This document shows positions 1 through 9,420 of a stretch of DNA of 64,000 bases, piece after piece; positions within the stretch are counted from its first letter, which is position 1; each line of letters begins with the position of its first letter. This stretch comes from JAWKWH01 sp040830725 (GTDB lineage: Bacteria > Pseudomonadota > Alphaproteobacteria > Rhizobiales > Rhizobiaceae). Both the position numbers and the translations under genes were made by a program. The DNA lies in the NCBI GenBank assembly GCA_040830725.1, contig JBFOMG010000024.1, forward strand, positions 3,921 through 67,920, in the 5' to 3' direction. The notes under the pieces were generated by a model. It did no database searches. It saw only the letters and a program-made list of their open reading frames with translations, and was not told where the DNA came from.

Positions 1-730
1 TCACATTCGGGTTGGGATGCACGGGATACAGAAACTGGATACCGGGATTGCGCCGGGCCAAATCGCTCAGCGCTGCACACACCTGTTCAAACGGTCTGCC
101 AAAATTTTCCCGCCGATGCGCTGTGATCAATACCAGCGGCTTTTCGGAATCAAGTTCGATTCCGATGTCAGGATCCCTGCGGCTGGTTTCCAGCAACGCG
201 TCAATGACCGTATTGCCGGTCACGTCAATGTCGTCTTCTGAAATGCTCGCGGCCAGCAGATTTTGCTTTGCCTGTTCTGTTGGTGCGAAATGCCAACGCG
301 CAAACATTCCTGCAACAACCCGATTGGCTTCCTCAGGAAACGGACTGGCCAGATCTCCGGACCGAAGGCCGGCTTCAACATGCCCAAAAGGTATATTGCG
401 GTAAAAACACCCGAGCGCGGTAGTCATAACGGACGTTGTGTCCCCCTGCGCCAGAACTGCCGCCGGCTCCTCTCTTTCCAGCACCTCATCCAAACCGGTC
501 ATCAACCGGGCCGTAAGCTGAGGCAATGATTGTCGTGGCCGCATGATATTCAGGTCAATGTCGGCATCAATGCCAAACCAGGAAAACACCTGGTCGAGCA
601 TTTGCCGGTGCTGTGCGGTAGCCAGAACACGAAGATCAGCCCAAGGTTCATTGCGAAGCGCCAGTATGACCGGCGCCATCTTGATCGCTTCGGGTCTTGT
701 GCCGACGACGGCTAGTATTTTGGTGGACAC
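1..730 (-). CDS. wecB: UDP-N-acetylglucosamine 2-epimerase, C-terminal part outside the window
   Basis: The enzyme interconverts UDP-GlcNAc and UDP-ManNAc in the cytoplasm for surface polysaccharide synthesis. The 243 codons present contain GTRPEAIKMAP near residue 10, QGDTTS, HVEAGLRSG and the ITAHRRENFG block that carries a catalytic His. The usual length is about 370 residues, so roughly the last third is cut off by the window edge. No ATG lies in frame upstream, and a GTG at 730 places the GTRPEA motif at the normal distance from the N-terminus, so I chose it, although no strong ribosome site precedes it. The neighbouring glycosyltransferase and sulfotransferase genes fit a glycan cluster. 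Confidence 0.9.
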   Translation of the reverse strand, partial: MSTKILAVVGTRPEAIKMAPVILALRNEPWADLRVLATAQHRQMLDQVFSWFGIDADIDLNIMRPRQSLPQLTARLMTGLDEVLEREEPAAVLAQGDTTSVMTTALGCFYRNIPFGHVEAGLRSGDLASPFPEEANRVVAGMFARWHFAPTEQAKQNLLAASISEDDIDVTGNTVIDALLETSRRDPDIGIELDSEKPLVLITAHRRENFGRPFEQVCAALSDLARRNPGIQFLYPVHPNPNV

Positions 731-1145
731 GAATATTTTTCTGGTTCGAGAGATGGATGATTTCAGAAAATACACACCACAATATTTGGGTATCCGCCAC
801 CCAAATTCAAAGATAATCCAAGCAAAACACTGACTATTTGATGACCGGCGTTGAAGCACCCGTCAATTCGAGGGAAACAAAGTGCCACCTCTTGTTAAAT
901 GGATGCTGAGTTTTCATTATTTGAAGGGCAAGTGTGATTGATTGAGCGTCCGTGTAGGCTTTGGAGTTTGCCGGAATCGAGGCCATGGAGTCTGCTGCAG
1001 CGTGTTGACGCTGCGAAACAGACACGGCAACCAATCGACTTCAGCGTTTCAACCATTTGTTGAAATGGGAATGCAAGGCCTGTAATGTTCGCCAACAAAT
1101 CCCGCGCCAGCACCACCTAACATAGTTATTGAAAAGAGGTGATTC
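731..1145. other. Intergenic region between divergent wecB and the 2OG oxygenase
   Basis: This 415-base stretch is AT-richer than its surroundings and must hold promoters for both flanking genes. Its short open frames show no recognisable protein. Two things stand out: a 19-base inverted repeat at 1047-1065, and a clear GAGGTG ribosome site just before the ATG at 1146. Confidence 0.6.
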
Positions 1146-2078
1146 ATGACGTCTACATTGGTTCAAAAGCTGATCAATCCGAAGGTAGTTGGCGAAATTG
1201 AATCCTATGCCACTGCTTTTCAAACCGCCAAACCTTTTCCCAATCTCTCAATTGATGATTTTTTCAAACCTGAACAGTTGTCAGAATTGCTGCAGCAGTT
1301 TCCTAGCCTCGACGAATCTGCAGTCAGGGTGGAAGACTCCACTGGGAAAAAAAGTCGGGCCTCGCTGAACCGTGGAACTTCCGATATTTCCAAGTTTCCA
1401 CCAGCCTTTGCCCAACTAGATAAATTGATGAGTGATCCCGAGTTTCTGAGCATAATAGAAAGAATTACCGGTATCGATGGTTTGGTATACGACCCTCGGT
1501 ACTTGGGTGGCGGAATAAAGGTTTCAAACAACGGCGCAAGATTGCCTCGGCACATTGACTTCAATTATCACCAATCTGATTCTTCGCTGCTCAGATGTCT
1601 CAACTTGCTTTTCTATTTCAACACCGATTGGGATGAGAAGTGGGGCGGGAACATTCAGGTCCACGACGCAGATCGAATAAATGAAGGCGACTCACTCGTT
1701 CGGCAATATGCACCGATTGCTGGACGACTATTTATGTTCGCCACCAACAAGGTCTCATACCATGCGTTCGACGCAATAAACGCACCAGCAGATCCTGGTC
1801 GAAAATCCTTCGGAGTTTATTTCTACAAAAAGGTTTCAGTAGAAAATGCCCCCACAAGAAATACCACGATGTATGTCGAAGATGGCTTGCCGGACCATTT
1901 AACCGTCGGAGCTAGTCTCACCGAGTCAGATATTTCCGCACTCAAATTCATGCTTTCGCGACGTGATACCCGGATCAGCGATCTTTACAACCGGCTCAAC
2001 AAGCGAGAGCAGGAAATCGGAAACTTGTTTAAACAAAATCAAAACCTTAGAGAACGCCTGGCGAATATGGAGAAATAG
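1146..2078 (+). CDS. 2-oxoglutarate/Fe(II)-dependent oxygenase of the prolyl-hydroxylase-like type
   Basis: A 310-residue protein with the double-stranded beta-helix signature of 2OG-Fe(II) oxygenases. The iron ligands appear as His136-x-Asp138 (RHIDFNYH) and His206 (SYHAFD), and Arg219 in GRKSFGVYFY would bind the 2-oxoglutarate carboxylate. Members hydroxylate proteins or small molecules; proteins of this kind often sit in bacterial glycan or glycopeptide clusters. The last 50 residues are charged, heptad-like and probably a coiled coil, which could mediate oligomerisation. An AAGAGGTG ribosome site supports the start. It faces away from the epimerase and converges on the sulfotransferase gene 35 bases downstream. 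The substrate is unknown; a modified sugar or peptide of the surface structure is an inference. Confidence 0.8.
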   Translation: MTSTLVQKLINPKVVGEIESYATAFQTAKPFPNLSIDDFFKPEQLSELLQQFPSLDESAVRVEDSTGKKSRASLNRGTSDISKFPPAFAQLDKLMSDPEFLSIIERITGIDGLVYDPRYLGGGIKVSNNGARLPRHIDFNYHQSDSSLLRCLNLLFYFNTDWDEKWGGNIQVHDADRINEGDSLVRQYAPIAGRLFMFATNKVSYHAFDAINAPADPGRKSFGVYFYKKVSVENAPTRNTTMYVEDGLPDHLTVGASLTESDISALKFMLSRRDTRISDLYNRLNKREQEIGNLFKQNQNLRERLANMEK

Positions 2079-2112
2079 TTCAGTAGCTCCAACCGAAATA
2101 TACGGTGCATAA

Positions 2113-2949
2113 TCAACTAGTTACGTTAAGGTTTCCGGCGACAAGCCGGTACTTTTCGGTCACATGATTGTAAAGTTCAATATCAACAGCATTTGCCGCC
2201 TGAAGTTCTTTGAAAAGATCGCAACCGAGATCTTCGCGTAGTTGCTCCAACTGTTTGTCTTCAGACAAATTGACGTCACCAGTGGCGTTTCTGGCGCCCA
2301 CGCTTTGATACTGGAACTCCGGAATTTTCGGTTGATACAGTGCTTCAAACAACTTCATCGATTGGTCAAATTTCTCAACGATGCCCACTAAAGGCAGTTC
2401 TTCGAGATTCCTGATCGCACGCTCCAACGCCCCCGGTTCCCGGACGCGTCTTCGCTTGTCCAAATCGTAGGAGAACAAATGCGTTTGTCCGTTGTCTGTT
2501 GCCTGGGGTAGTTTTTTAGCAAGATTGTGAACTACCCATTCACGGAAGCTGAGCTGTTTGGCGAGTAGTGTTGCCGGATGATTGTCATGACGCTGGCGTT
2601 GAAAGCGCCAGATTGAAGCAATCCGCAATTCCGGCCGGCGGATGAATACTATCGGCAGGAACTCCACCTTCTGAGATTGCGGGACCGGAAGTCGAATTTG
2701 ATGCGAGGAGATCGCTTTCAGTTGCGACCTGTTGCGCGCAATGATCTCCAATTCACTGTGATGGATAAAGAACTCCGGAACCGGGCCATCAAAATTGGCC
2801 CATGCGTCCGGAAAGCATTGCTGCAGCACCGCATCGACACTTGAACCTGCGTTTTTGAAGGTGTGAAAGTGCAGTATCACAGGACGCTTTCCATCACTGG
2901 CTTCTTCGCCCTCCAGATTGGTGCGATGGAAAACTCTGGCTTCGGTCAT
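2113..2949 (-). CDS. Sulfotransferase-family protein
   Basis: A 278-residue cytosolic protein resembling P-loop-like sulfotransferases that move sulfate from PAPS to a hydroxyl group. The 5'-phosphosulfate loop is at residues 29-37 (HTFKNAGSS), and the 3'-phosphate-binding strand-turn is near 100-120 (FIRRPELRIASIW). The last third carries few conserved residues. It lies 15 bases downstream of the large sulfotransferase-glycosyltransferase gene on the same strand, so the two are probably co-transcribed, giving this region two independent sulfotransferase domains. That suggests a sulfated surface polysaccharide or glycolipid. The acceptor cannot be read from the sequence. Confidence 0.75.
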   Translation of the reverse strand: MTEARVFHRTNLEGEEASDGKRPVILHFHTFKNAGSSVDAVLQQCFPDAWANFDGPVPEFFIHHSELEIIARNRSQLKAISSHQIRLPVPQSQKVEFLPIVFIRRPELRIASIWRFQRQRHDNHPATLLAKQLSFREWVVHNLAKKLPQATDNGQTHLFSYDLDKRRRVREPGALERAIRNLEELPLVGIVEKFDQSMKLFEALYQPKIPEFQYQSVGARNATGDVNLSEDKQLEQLREDLGCDLFKELQAANAVDIELYNHVTEKYRLVAGNLNVTS

Positions 2950-2964
2950 GTGAACCCCGGCATC

Positions 2965-5900
2965 TCAGCCATCAAAACTCCGCGCCGGTCTTACCGTCCG
3001 GTACTCATGGGGCTTCCACTCGCCCCACTTCTTCTCGAATATGGCCTTGTTTTTTTCGAACAACGCCTGTTTTTCACCCGCACCGATTGTATCGAATGTC
3101 CCCGACAGATGATGGTGTACGAAGGCATCTTCGGCGAGCGCACATATCTTGCCCTGGCTTCGAATGACTTCGCAATGATCGTCATCTTCAAACATTCCGC
3201 GGCCATAGTCTTCGGGCAATGTGCCGAATTTGTCCAAATCCGCCTTTCGGAACATGGCGGCAAAATATGCGACGACCGGAATTTGGGTAAACTGGCCACG
3301 ATAGCCAAGCGTCGCTGCGCGCGCGACCCGCTTCATCTCCGCCATGTCGGCATAATCGACGTTCAGTTTGGCTTCATTGCCGATATTGTTGGTCATCGGA
3401 CCAACAACACCGATGTCAGGGTTGGACGCCAGATGCCTTACCATCGCGTTGATCGCACCCGGCGCAAGATAGGTGTCGTTGTTCAGCAACATCACATATT
3501 CACCAGACGCGGCGGCAATACCAACATTGTTTCCGCGAGCAAACCCAAGGTTTTCGCCATTCTCAATCAGATTGACACCTGGAAAAGACGCACAAATCGT
3601 CCGCAATTCGGCCAAAGTTCCTTCATCTGAACCATTATCGACAACAATGATCTCGAGATTTGGATAGTGTGCCCCTCCGTCAAACAGGGATAGGAGCACA
3701 GCACTTGTCCAGTGAGCCTCCCCATATGCCAGAATGACAATTGATACCTTCGGATTGTCTTCAAGGACGGTTTCGAACTCATCACCGCGATGCGCCCACG
3801 TGTTTTCTGACGTGTAGGTTTTGAGCCTGTCCTTAAAGTCAGCGTCTTCTGATTCGCTGAAAGCCGTTCGGATCTGCTGGCTGAACTCTCCCGGATTGTC
3901 TGCAAAATAGACCAGTTCCTCGGCCCGCCTCAATTCCGGCAATCTGGTTGAAACCGTCGGCTTCTCCATCGCGGAGTATTCATAAAACTTGACTGGATCA
4001 CACGCCTGAATGATCGGCAACAATTTGAACGGTATGATCATCACATCCATTTGGTGGATGAAAGCCGGGACTTCCCTATAGGGAATCTCGCCATACAAGG
4101 TCACGTTCGGCAAATCCTGCAGTTGAGCCGCTTCCGGGGCGGTCACCGAACCACAGATATGAAAACGCAGATCTGGGTTTTCCTGGGAGGCCTGCCTGAC
4201 CAGTTCATGATCAAACCATTCCGCGATTGCCCCGACATAGCCTACGTCAATGATACCGGCTTGTTTGGTAAATCCTGCCTTTTCAAGGAACGATGGAAGT
4301 ATGTGGCTAGTATCGCCGACCGAAAAATGACTGGCTTCACCCCCATTGCGTATCAACGCGGGAGTTTTCAGATCGCTATATTTGTCAAACAAATATTGCG
4401 AACTCACCACCAGCTTGTCACATCCGCTGAGAAGATCATGTTCGAGGTCGATAATCTCCTTTGTCGTGTTTGAGAAGCCCGCAATGTCGTCCATGCAATC
4501 AAAAATGATCTCAAATTCTGGCGGCAGGTGCCGTACCAGCGACCACCAAAATGGATGTTGAACGATTATCTGTCTGAAAGAGGTCGCTTTCACACTGTCG
4601 CAAAACTCGCTTAGCGCATCGACCCAATGTTGCCGCTGCGACGCGTCAGGCACACCGGTATAAGGCTGAATGTGACCGACACCGTCCATGGAAAGTCTGA
4701 TCGCCCATAAATTATCGCCAATTTTCCGGGCAACCGCTCCCCCTTTCTCCATCATCATTTCGACGTAAAACACCCGCCGTCCAGCCGACAGAGCTCGTGC
4801 GATGTGTTGTGGTCGTTGTATCCTGAAATCCCAATCAATGATGGAGAAGACGAAGACATCAGGTTTGTTTGTAGCCGGAGACACATGCTCCGGTCTTTCA
4901 AGATCTGGCGCGGTTGGCGGAACTTCCACTGTCACGCCGCCGTGTTTCAGACCGTCCGGATTGGGAACAAGGTTCCTGACCGACCGCACAAAGCTTTCGG
5001 GAAAAATGCCCCGCATGGCCCGTCCGGTCATGCTGTAGATGTTTCGATAAAATGGACGAAGGACTGTTCTTCTTTCCCGCCGCAGCTCGAGACTTAGCGC
5101 ATCGAATGCGTTTTTCAGGTCGGCATCTGCCGCAGCAATGATTTGCAGTTCAGCCACCGTAGTTTCTTTTTCTAGTCGCGCTTTTGAAAGTTCAGCCGAA
5201 ACTGCATCCCTCTCCCCCCGAACCCCTGCTAGCTCGGACGAAATTTGGTCACGGACCGCCTGAACTTCCGAGATTTTCTCGATCAGCCCGCTTCGTTCTT
5301 CGTCGAACTGACGCCCTTGTTCTTCCAATTTTTCCAGATGCTCTGCCGCCAAACCTTCAAGATGAGCATCTACAAGTTCGACGATATCCCTGTTATCGCC
5401 TTCGCGCGCGCCAATTCGTTCACGCAATGCACTCGCCTGTGATTGCTGTTCACCGAGCCGTTCGGCGATTGCTTCAATTTGCTCATCTTTCTGGATAACT
5501 GTTTGCCGTTCAGTTTCAATATCGTGACGGGCACGCTCCAGTTCCTTGCTGGTCAGATTCAGGGACGCCGATACCTCCGATAACTCGGTCTTTTGAGCCT
5601 GCAGTTGCTTGCCTAGCTCCTCCACTTCTACCTGCCGGCTCTGCTTCGCATCGCGAGCTTCTCTGCTGAGCGCACCGATAATTGATGTTGAAGCACCGAA
5701 CGCCGCCCTGACTTCATCAAGAACTTGTTTCGTCTCCGTTGAGTTTGGCGAGCGCTCCAGCTTGCGCATGGCGTTGTAGGTGTCTTCAACCCAGCCACGC
5801 AGCACCGGATCCAGTGCTACTTCCTCACTCTTTCTGAAGTGATGGCGTTGATCACGATCCAGAAACTCGAGCACCTCGGGAGCTATGTCGTCCAAATCGT

Positions 5901-6534
5901 TTGAAAAACTCGCACCCGTTTCCTTCGCAACTTTTTTCAGCGCGGCGATCGGATCCGACAGTATCTCATGATAGCTGAGAACTGACCGATCAAGGTCCCG
6001 TGTCGCATACTCCGCGTCCAGAACATGCCGAAGCCACAAAAGCGACGCGTCCACGTTCGAGAGTTGCGCAGGCCAATCACTGCGGGCAAGCAAGGAAGAG
6101 ATCACTTCCAGTGGATTGCGATGAATCAGCACCGGCAGCACTTTCGCACCCATGTCTTCCAGAATTTCCAGGTAAAATTTGCTCATGCGGCAGATCCGGG
6201 GTTCTTTGAGAACCCAGAGCGGTTCACCGTTAAATTCCTCCTGCAAGATATCTTGAATGTCGGAGCGTACGATTTTTCGCTCCGCGACAGGCAACTTTGT
6301 CAATTCCAACGGGCGCCAGTCATTCCAGTCGGAGCCAAGATCGGTCAGCAACCGCTGATTATAGTACAATAGTTTTTCCGGTTCCCAATGACCGGTTTCG
6401 TTGCCTTCACTGGCGCCAAGCAAATTTCGTGGAAGCGTCCCGCCTGCAAGATTGAGGATTCGCGCCAGCGCACTAGTTCCTGATCGGTGCATACCGAGTA
6501 CAAGTAGGCAGGAAAATTTTTGTTCAGCGCTCAT
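2965..6534 (-). CDS. Three-domain protein: sulfotransferase, coiled coil, GT4-like and GT2 glycosyltransferases
   Basis: This 1189-residue protein joins several enzymes. Residues 1-250 are a sulfotransferase with PAPS loop GMHRSGTS at 14-21. Residues of about 250-480 form a long charged coiled coil rich in Glu, Gln and Arg. Residues 557-928 look like a GT-B glycosyltransferase (IQRPQH near the start, CDPVKFYEYSAMEKP as the donor-site motif). Residues 929-1189 are a GT2/GT-A glycosyltransferase with VSIVILAYGE, VVDNGSD and the metal-binding NND at about 1018-1020. It has no membrane segment, so it is cytoplasmic or membrane-associated. The arrangement implies coupled sugar transfer and sulfation of one glycan. 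It is transcribed ahead of the second sulfotransferase. Confidence 0.85.
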   Translation of the reverse strand: MSAEQKFSCLLVLGMHRSGTSALARILNLAGGTLPRNLLGASEGNETGHWEPEKLLYYNQRLLTDLGSDWNDWRPLELTKLPVAERKIVRSDIQDILQEEFNGEPLWVLKEPRICRMSKFYLEILEDMGAKVLPVLIHRNPLEVISSLLARSDWPAQLSNVDASLLWLRHVLDAEYATRDLDRSVLSYHEILSDPIAALKKVAKETGASFSNDLDDIAPEVLEFLDRDQRHHFRKSEEVALDPVLRGWVEDTYNAMRKLERSPNSTETKQVLDEVRAAFGASTSIIGALSREARDAKQSRQVEVEELGKQLQAQKTELSEVSASLNLTSKELERARHDIETERQTVIQKDEQIEAIAERLGEQQSQASALRERIGAREGDNRDIVELVDAHLEGLAAEHLEKLEEQGRQFDEERSGLIEKISEVQAVRDQISSELAGVRGERDAVSAELSKARLEKETTVAELQIIAAADADLKNAFDALSLELRRERRTVLRPFYRNIYSMTGRAMRGIFPESFVRSVRNLVPNPDGLKHGGVTVEVPPTAPDLERPEHVSPATNKPDVFVFSIIDWDFRIQRPQHIARALSAGRRVFYVEMMMEKGGAVARKIGDNLWAIRLSMDGVGHIQPYTGVPDASQRQHWVDALSEFCDSVKATSFRQIIVQHPFWWSLVRHLPPEFEIIFDCMDDIAGFSNTTKEIIDLEHDLLSGCDKLVVSSQYLFDKYSDLKTPALIRNGGEASHFSVGDTSHILPSFLEKAGFTKQAGIIDVGYVGAIAEWFDHELVRQASQENPDLRFHICGSVTAPEAAQLQDLPNVTLYGEIPYREVPAFIHQMDVMIIPFKLLPIIQACDPVKFYEYSAMEKPTVSTRLPELRRAEELVYFADNPGEFSQQIRTAFSESEDADFKDRLKTYTSENTWAHRGDEFETVLEDNPKVSIVILAYGEAHWTSAVLLSLFDGGAHYPNLEIIVVDNGSDEGTLAELRTICASFPGVNLIENGENLGFARGNNVGIAAASGEYVMLLNNDTYLAPGAINAMVRHLASNPDIGVVGPMTNNIGNEAKLNVDYADMAEMKRVARAATLGYRGQFTQIPVVAYFAAMFRKADLDKFGTLPEDYGRGMFEDDDHCEVIRSQGKICALAEDAFVHHHLSGTFDTIGAGEKQALFEKNKAIFEKKWGEWKPHEYRTVRPARSFDG

Positions 6535-6690
6535 TATATTACGGATTACTCAAATATGTTTATCGATTACCAATAGCACATGGGAGATGCAAGAAACGCT
6601 GTCTCTTTCATCAAACCATTTGAACTGTCCGTCCGCGTTTTCATATCGGATTTCGGCAGATCGGGGTATCTCTATTTAAGCGCGATTTAT

Positions 6691-8253
6691 CTATTCCCAT
6701 TCAATCGTACCGGGCGGTTTCGACGTTATGTCATAGACTACCCGATTGATCCCCGGGACTTCGTTGATAATCCGCGTTGCGATTCGCCCAAGCAAATCCA
6801 TGTCGTAGGGATAGAAATCAGCGGTCATGCCGTCAACCGAAGTTACTGCGCGTAGAGCACAGACATGCTCGTATGTTCGTCCGTCGCCCATAACGCCAAC
6901 GGTCTGAACCGGCAACAGGACAGCGAATGCTTGCCAGATATTGTCATACAGCCCAGCCTTGCGGATCTCATCGAGGTACACAGCATCGGCTTGACGCAGC
7001 GTGTCCAGCTTTTCGCGGGTTATCCCTCCGGGGCATCGAATGGCCAAGCCGGGTCCCGGAAACGGGTGTCGTCCGATAAAACTGTCGGGCAGTCCGAGCT
7101 CATGGCCAAGCGCTCGCACCTCATCCTTGAACAATTCGCGAAGCGGCTCGACCAGTTGCATATTCATCCGCTCCGGCAACCCGCCGACATTATGGTGCGA
7201 TTTGATTGTCACCGAAGGTCCTCCAGTGAACGAGACGCTCTCAATCACATCGGGATAAAGTGTACCTTGGGCCAGAAAGTCGGCGCCGCCGATTTTTCGC
7301 GCCTCTTGCTCAAACACTTCGATGAACAATTTTCCAATCGTCTTGCGTTTGACTTCGGGATCAGCCTCTTCTTCCAATGCGGATATGAAAGTTTCCGATG
7401 CATCCACATGCACCAGCGGAATGTTGTAATGTTTGCGGAACATGTCGACGACATCGGCCGCCTCGTTGAGCCGCATTAATCCGTGATCGACGAGAATGCA
7501 GGTGAGTTGATCGCCTATGGCCTCATGGATCAACAAAGCAGCGACCGACGAATCGACGCCACCGGATAGGCCACAAACAACACGGCCATCGCCAACCTGG
7601 TCACGGATAGAGGCAATCGCCTGATCCTTGTAGGCCGCCATGGTCCAGTCACCCTTTAGTCCAGCGATGTTGTGAACAAAATTGGCAAGCAGTTTTGCTC
7701 CGTCAGGCGTATGAACAACTTCCGGGTGGAACATGGTGGTGTAATACCGCCTGCTTTCATCCGCGGCGATCGCAAAAGGTGCATTGGGTGACGTACCGAT
7801 GACTTCGAACCCATCTGGCAATTTTGTCACCCGGTCACCGTGACTCATCCATACGGGGTATCGCTCACCCACCTGCCACAATCCTTCAAACAAAGGACTT
7901 GGTTTGAGTATCTCTACATCAGCGCGGCCAAATTCCCGGTGATGGCCGCCTTCCACTGCACCACCCAATTGATGGCAAAGTGTTTGTTGTCCATAGCAGA
8001 TCGCCAAGATAGGTACATGAGAATCAATCACCGCCTGCGGCGCGCGGGGAGAACCGGATTCCGGGACCGACGCGGGCCCGCCCGAAAAAATCACTGCTTT
8101 CGGATCAAGCCTGACAAAACCCTCTTCTGCGGATTGAAATGGCACGATCTCGCAATAGACGCCCGCTTCACGTACGCGGCGAGCTATCAACTGAGTGACT
8201 TGGCTGCCAAAATCAATGATCAGAACAGAGTCAGGATGCGCTGTTGTTGTCAT
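6691..8253 (-). CDS. guaA: GMP synthase (glutamine-hydrolysing)
   Basis: GuaA makes GMP from XMP, ATP and glutamine in the last step of de novo guanylate synthesis. The class I amidotransferase domain carries the nucleophile Cys86 (AICYGQQ) with His176 and Glu178 (FHPEV). The ATP pyrophosphatase loop is SGGVDSS at 230-236, and the C-terminal dimerisation domain ends in the typical KPPGTIEWE. At 520 residues it has the normal length. The frame stays open for 30 codons upstream, but the ATG at 8253 gives the standard N-terminus (MTTTAHPDSVLIIDFGSQ). It is transcribed alone. Confidence 0.97.
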   Translation of the reverse strand: MTTTAHPDSVLIIDFGSQVTQLIARRVREAGVYCEIVPFQSAEEGFVRLDPKAVIFSGGPASVPESGSPRAPQAVIDSHVPILAICYGQQTLCHQLGGAVEGGHHREFGRADVEILKPSPLFEGLWQVGERYPVWMSHGDRVTKLPDGFEVIGTSPNAPFAIAADESRRYYTTMFHPEVVHTPDGAKLLANFVHNIAGLKGDWTMAAYKDQAIASIRDQVGDGRVVCGLSGGVDSSVAALLIHEAIGDQLTCILVDHGLMRLNEAADVVDMFRKHYNIPLVHVDASETFISALEEEADPEVKRKTIGKLFIEVFEQEARKIGGADFLAQGTLYPDVIESVSFTGGPSVTIKSHHNVGGLPERMNMQLVEPLRELFKDEVRALGHELGLPDSFIGRHPFPGPGLAIRCPGGITREKLDTLRQADAVYLDEIRKAGLYDNIWQAFAVLLPVQTVGVMGDGRTYEHVCALRAVTSVDGMTADFYPYDMDLLGRIATRIINEVPGINRVVYDITSKPPGTIEWE

Positions 8254-8654
8254 GTCAGGCGTGTAAGCGCTGTCGCACCAAGGATCAATGACGCAGGCGG
8301 TTGTTTCCCCGCCAAATGATAAAAACAGCCGACAAATCCGCACTGCGCAACATTGTTGCTACCCACAAGATCTCCCGACAGACGATCATGATTGTGCTGA
8401 CCAGAACAACATGGCCACTGTTAATTGCGATGGGATAGCCACTCTGGTTGTTGACGATGGTGAGGCGGCAAACTGTGCGCCCATAGCAAGCGTGGGAACT
8501 TTCAACGATGGCTCCGGGTCGGTCCTGGAGCCATTCATTTGCAGTCTGACAGTTTCTGGCTCTGTCGAAGCCAGCCTGACAGGAGCGAGCCATAATACTG
8601 GCGAAAACTCCGATCCATTTCACATTTGTAGGCTCGCCAGGTCGCAGGCCTTTG
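8254..8654. other. Gap between guaA and the SRPBCC gene with no supported gene
   Basis: About 400 bases. Both strands happen to be open (a 147-codon frame on minus reaching to 8285, a 130-codon frame on plus), but neither translation has a recognisable fold, signal peptide or conserved motif. The minus frame runs into the SRPBCC gene in another phase. It should contain the guaA promoter and the end of the ArsR/SRPBCC transcript. Confidence 0.5.
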
Positions 8655-9080
8655 TCAGGCGGCCACTTCGGAAAGCTTGAGCAAAATAGAATTCCAACCA
8701 CCTTCATGATTGTTTCGGCTTTCCTCATTCGGAAACTTCACATGGATCAATTCAAGATCGGTACCGCCGTCTCCGCTATCGGCAAATTTCAGTGTGACCG
8801 TGCTTCCCTCGATTGAGAATGGCGATTCCCATGTAAAGACAAGTTTTGAGTGCCGGTCGATTGCGATGTACTCTCCACCGTGCGGAATCTCATTTTCCCC
8901 CGTATCCATGATGATCGAGAAGCGCCCACCAACTCGCGCGTCACTTTCCGCCTTTGGTACTTTGACACCTTCGGCCGGTATCATGAACCTGGCCAGCATT
9001 TCGGGATCGAGCCAGGCGTTGAAAACACGTTCGACCGGAGCACTGATTCTGCGATTGACGGTTACGGACATGTCACTCAT
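8655..9080 (-). CDS. SRPBCC-domain protein, AHSA1 (Aha1 C-terminal-like) family
   Basis: A 141-residue START/Bet v 1-like protein. It begins with the family pattern of a beta strand followed by RRISAPVERVFNAWLDPEMLARFM, then GGRFSIIM, and ends in a long helix (WNSILLKLSEVAA). Such proteins bind hydrophobic ligands in a cavity. The reading frame overlaps the upstream ArsR gene by eight bases, so the two are translationally coupled. ArsR plus AHSA1 pairs are common in proteobacteria, and the SRPBCC member is thought to sense or buffer a small ligand. The ligand is unknown. Confidence 0.88.
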   Translation of the reverse strand: MSDMSVTVNRRISAPVERVFNAWLDPEMLARFMIPAEGVKVPKAESDARVGGRFSIIMDTGENEIPHGGEYIAIDRHSKLVFTWESPFSIEGSTVTLKFADSGDGGTDLELIHVKFPNEESRNNHEGGWNSILLKLSEVAA

Positions 9081-9420
9081 AGGTATTTTCTCCTGTTAAA
9101 GCCGCGTCCAGCTTCTCCAGACGCTTTTCCCAGGTTGAACGCAGATCAGAAAACCACTGATCAATCAGCGCGATCGGGGCCATCTCGGCGCTGATGATGT
9201 GTGTGCGCCCGATGGTCTTGCGTTTCACAAGGCCGGCAGCTTCGAGAACTTTGATGTGTTTCGACACCGAATTGAGGCTCATGTCGAAATAGGCGGCAAG
9301 ATCGGTCACCCGCGTTGCGCCCTCCTGCGCCAACACGGTCAGGATTGCTCTACGCGTTGGATCACTTGTCGCCTTCAAAACACCAGAAAGCCGGTCGTCT
9401 TCCAACCTTTGTTCAACCAT
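9073..9420 (-). CDS. ArsR/SmtB-family winged-helix repressor
   Basis: A 115-residue DNA-binding protein. The core is LSGVLKATSDPTRRAILTVL followed by a helix-turn-helix (GATRVTDLAAYFDMSLNSVSKHIKVLEAAGLV). It lacks the CxC metal site of true arsenic or zinc sensors, so it belongs to the metal-independent branch usually paired with SRPBCC proteins. It heads the two-gene operon with the downstream SRPBCC gene. Two copies of a palindrome that begins TCAACCATTTGG lie over and just upstream of its start codon, which points to autorepression. Confidence 0.9.
   Translation of the reverse strand: MVEQRLEDDRLSGVLKATSDPTRRAILTVLAQEGATRVTDLAAYFDMSLNSVSKHIKVLEAAGLVKRKTIGRTHIISAEMAPIALIDQWFSDLRSTWEKRLEKLDAALTGENTYE

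Noticed and set aside
2863..3630. 255-codon plus-strand frame over the glycosyltransferase gene
   Set aside because: It is antisense to the GT2 domain with intact motifs and has no recognisable product.
8285..8728. 147-codon minus frame and 130-codon plus frame between guaA and the SRPBCC gene
   Set aside because: Both strands are open, neither translation matches a known fold, and the minus frame overlaps the SRPBCC gene in another phase.
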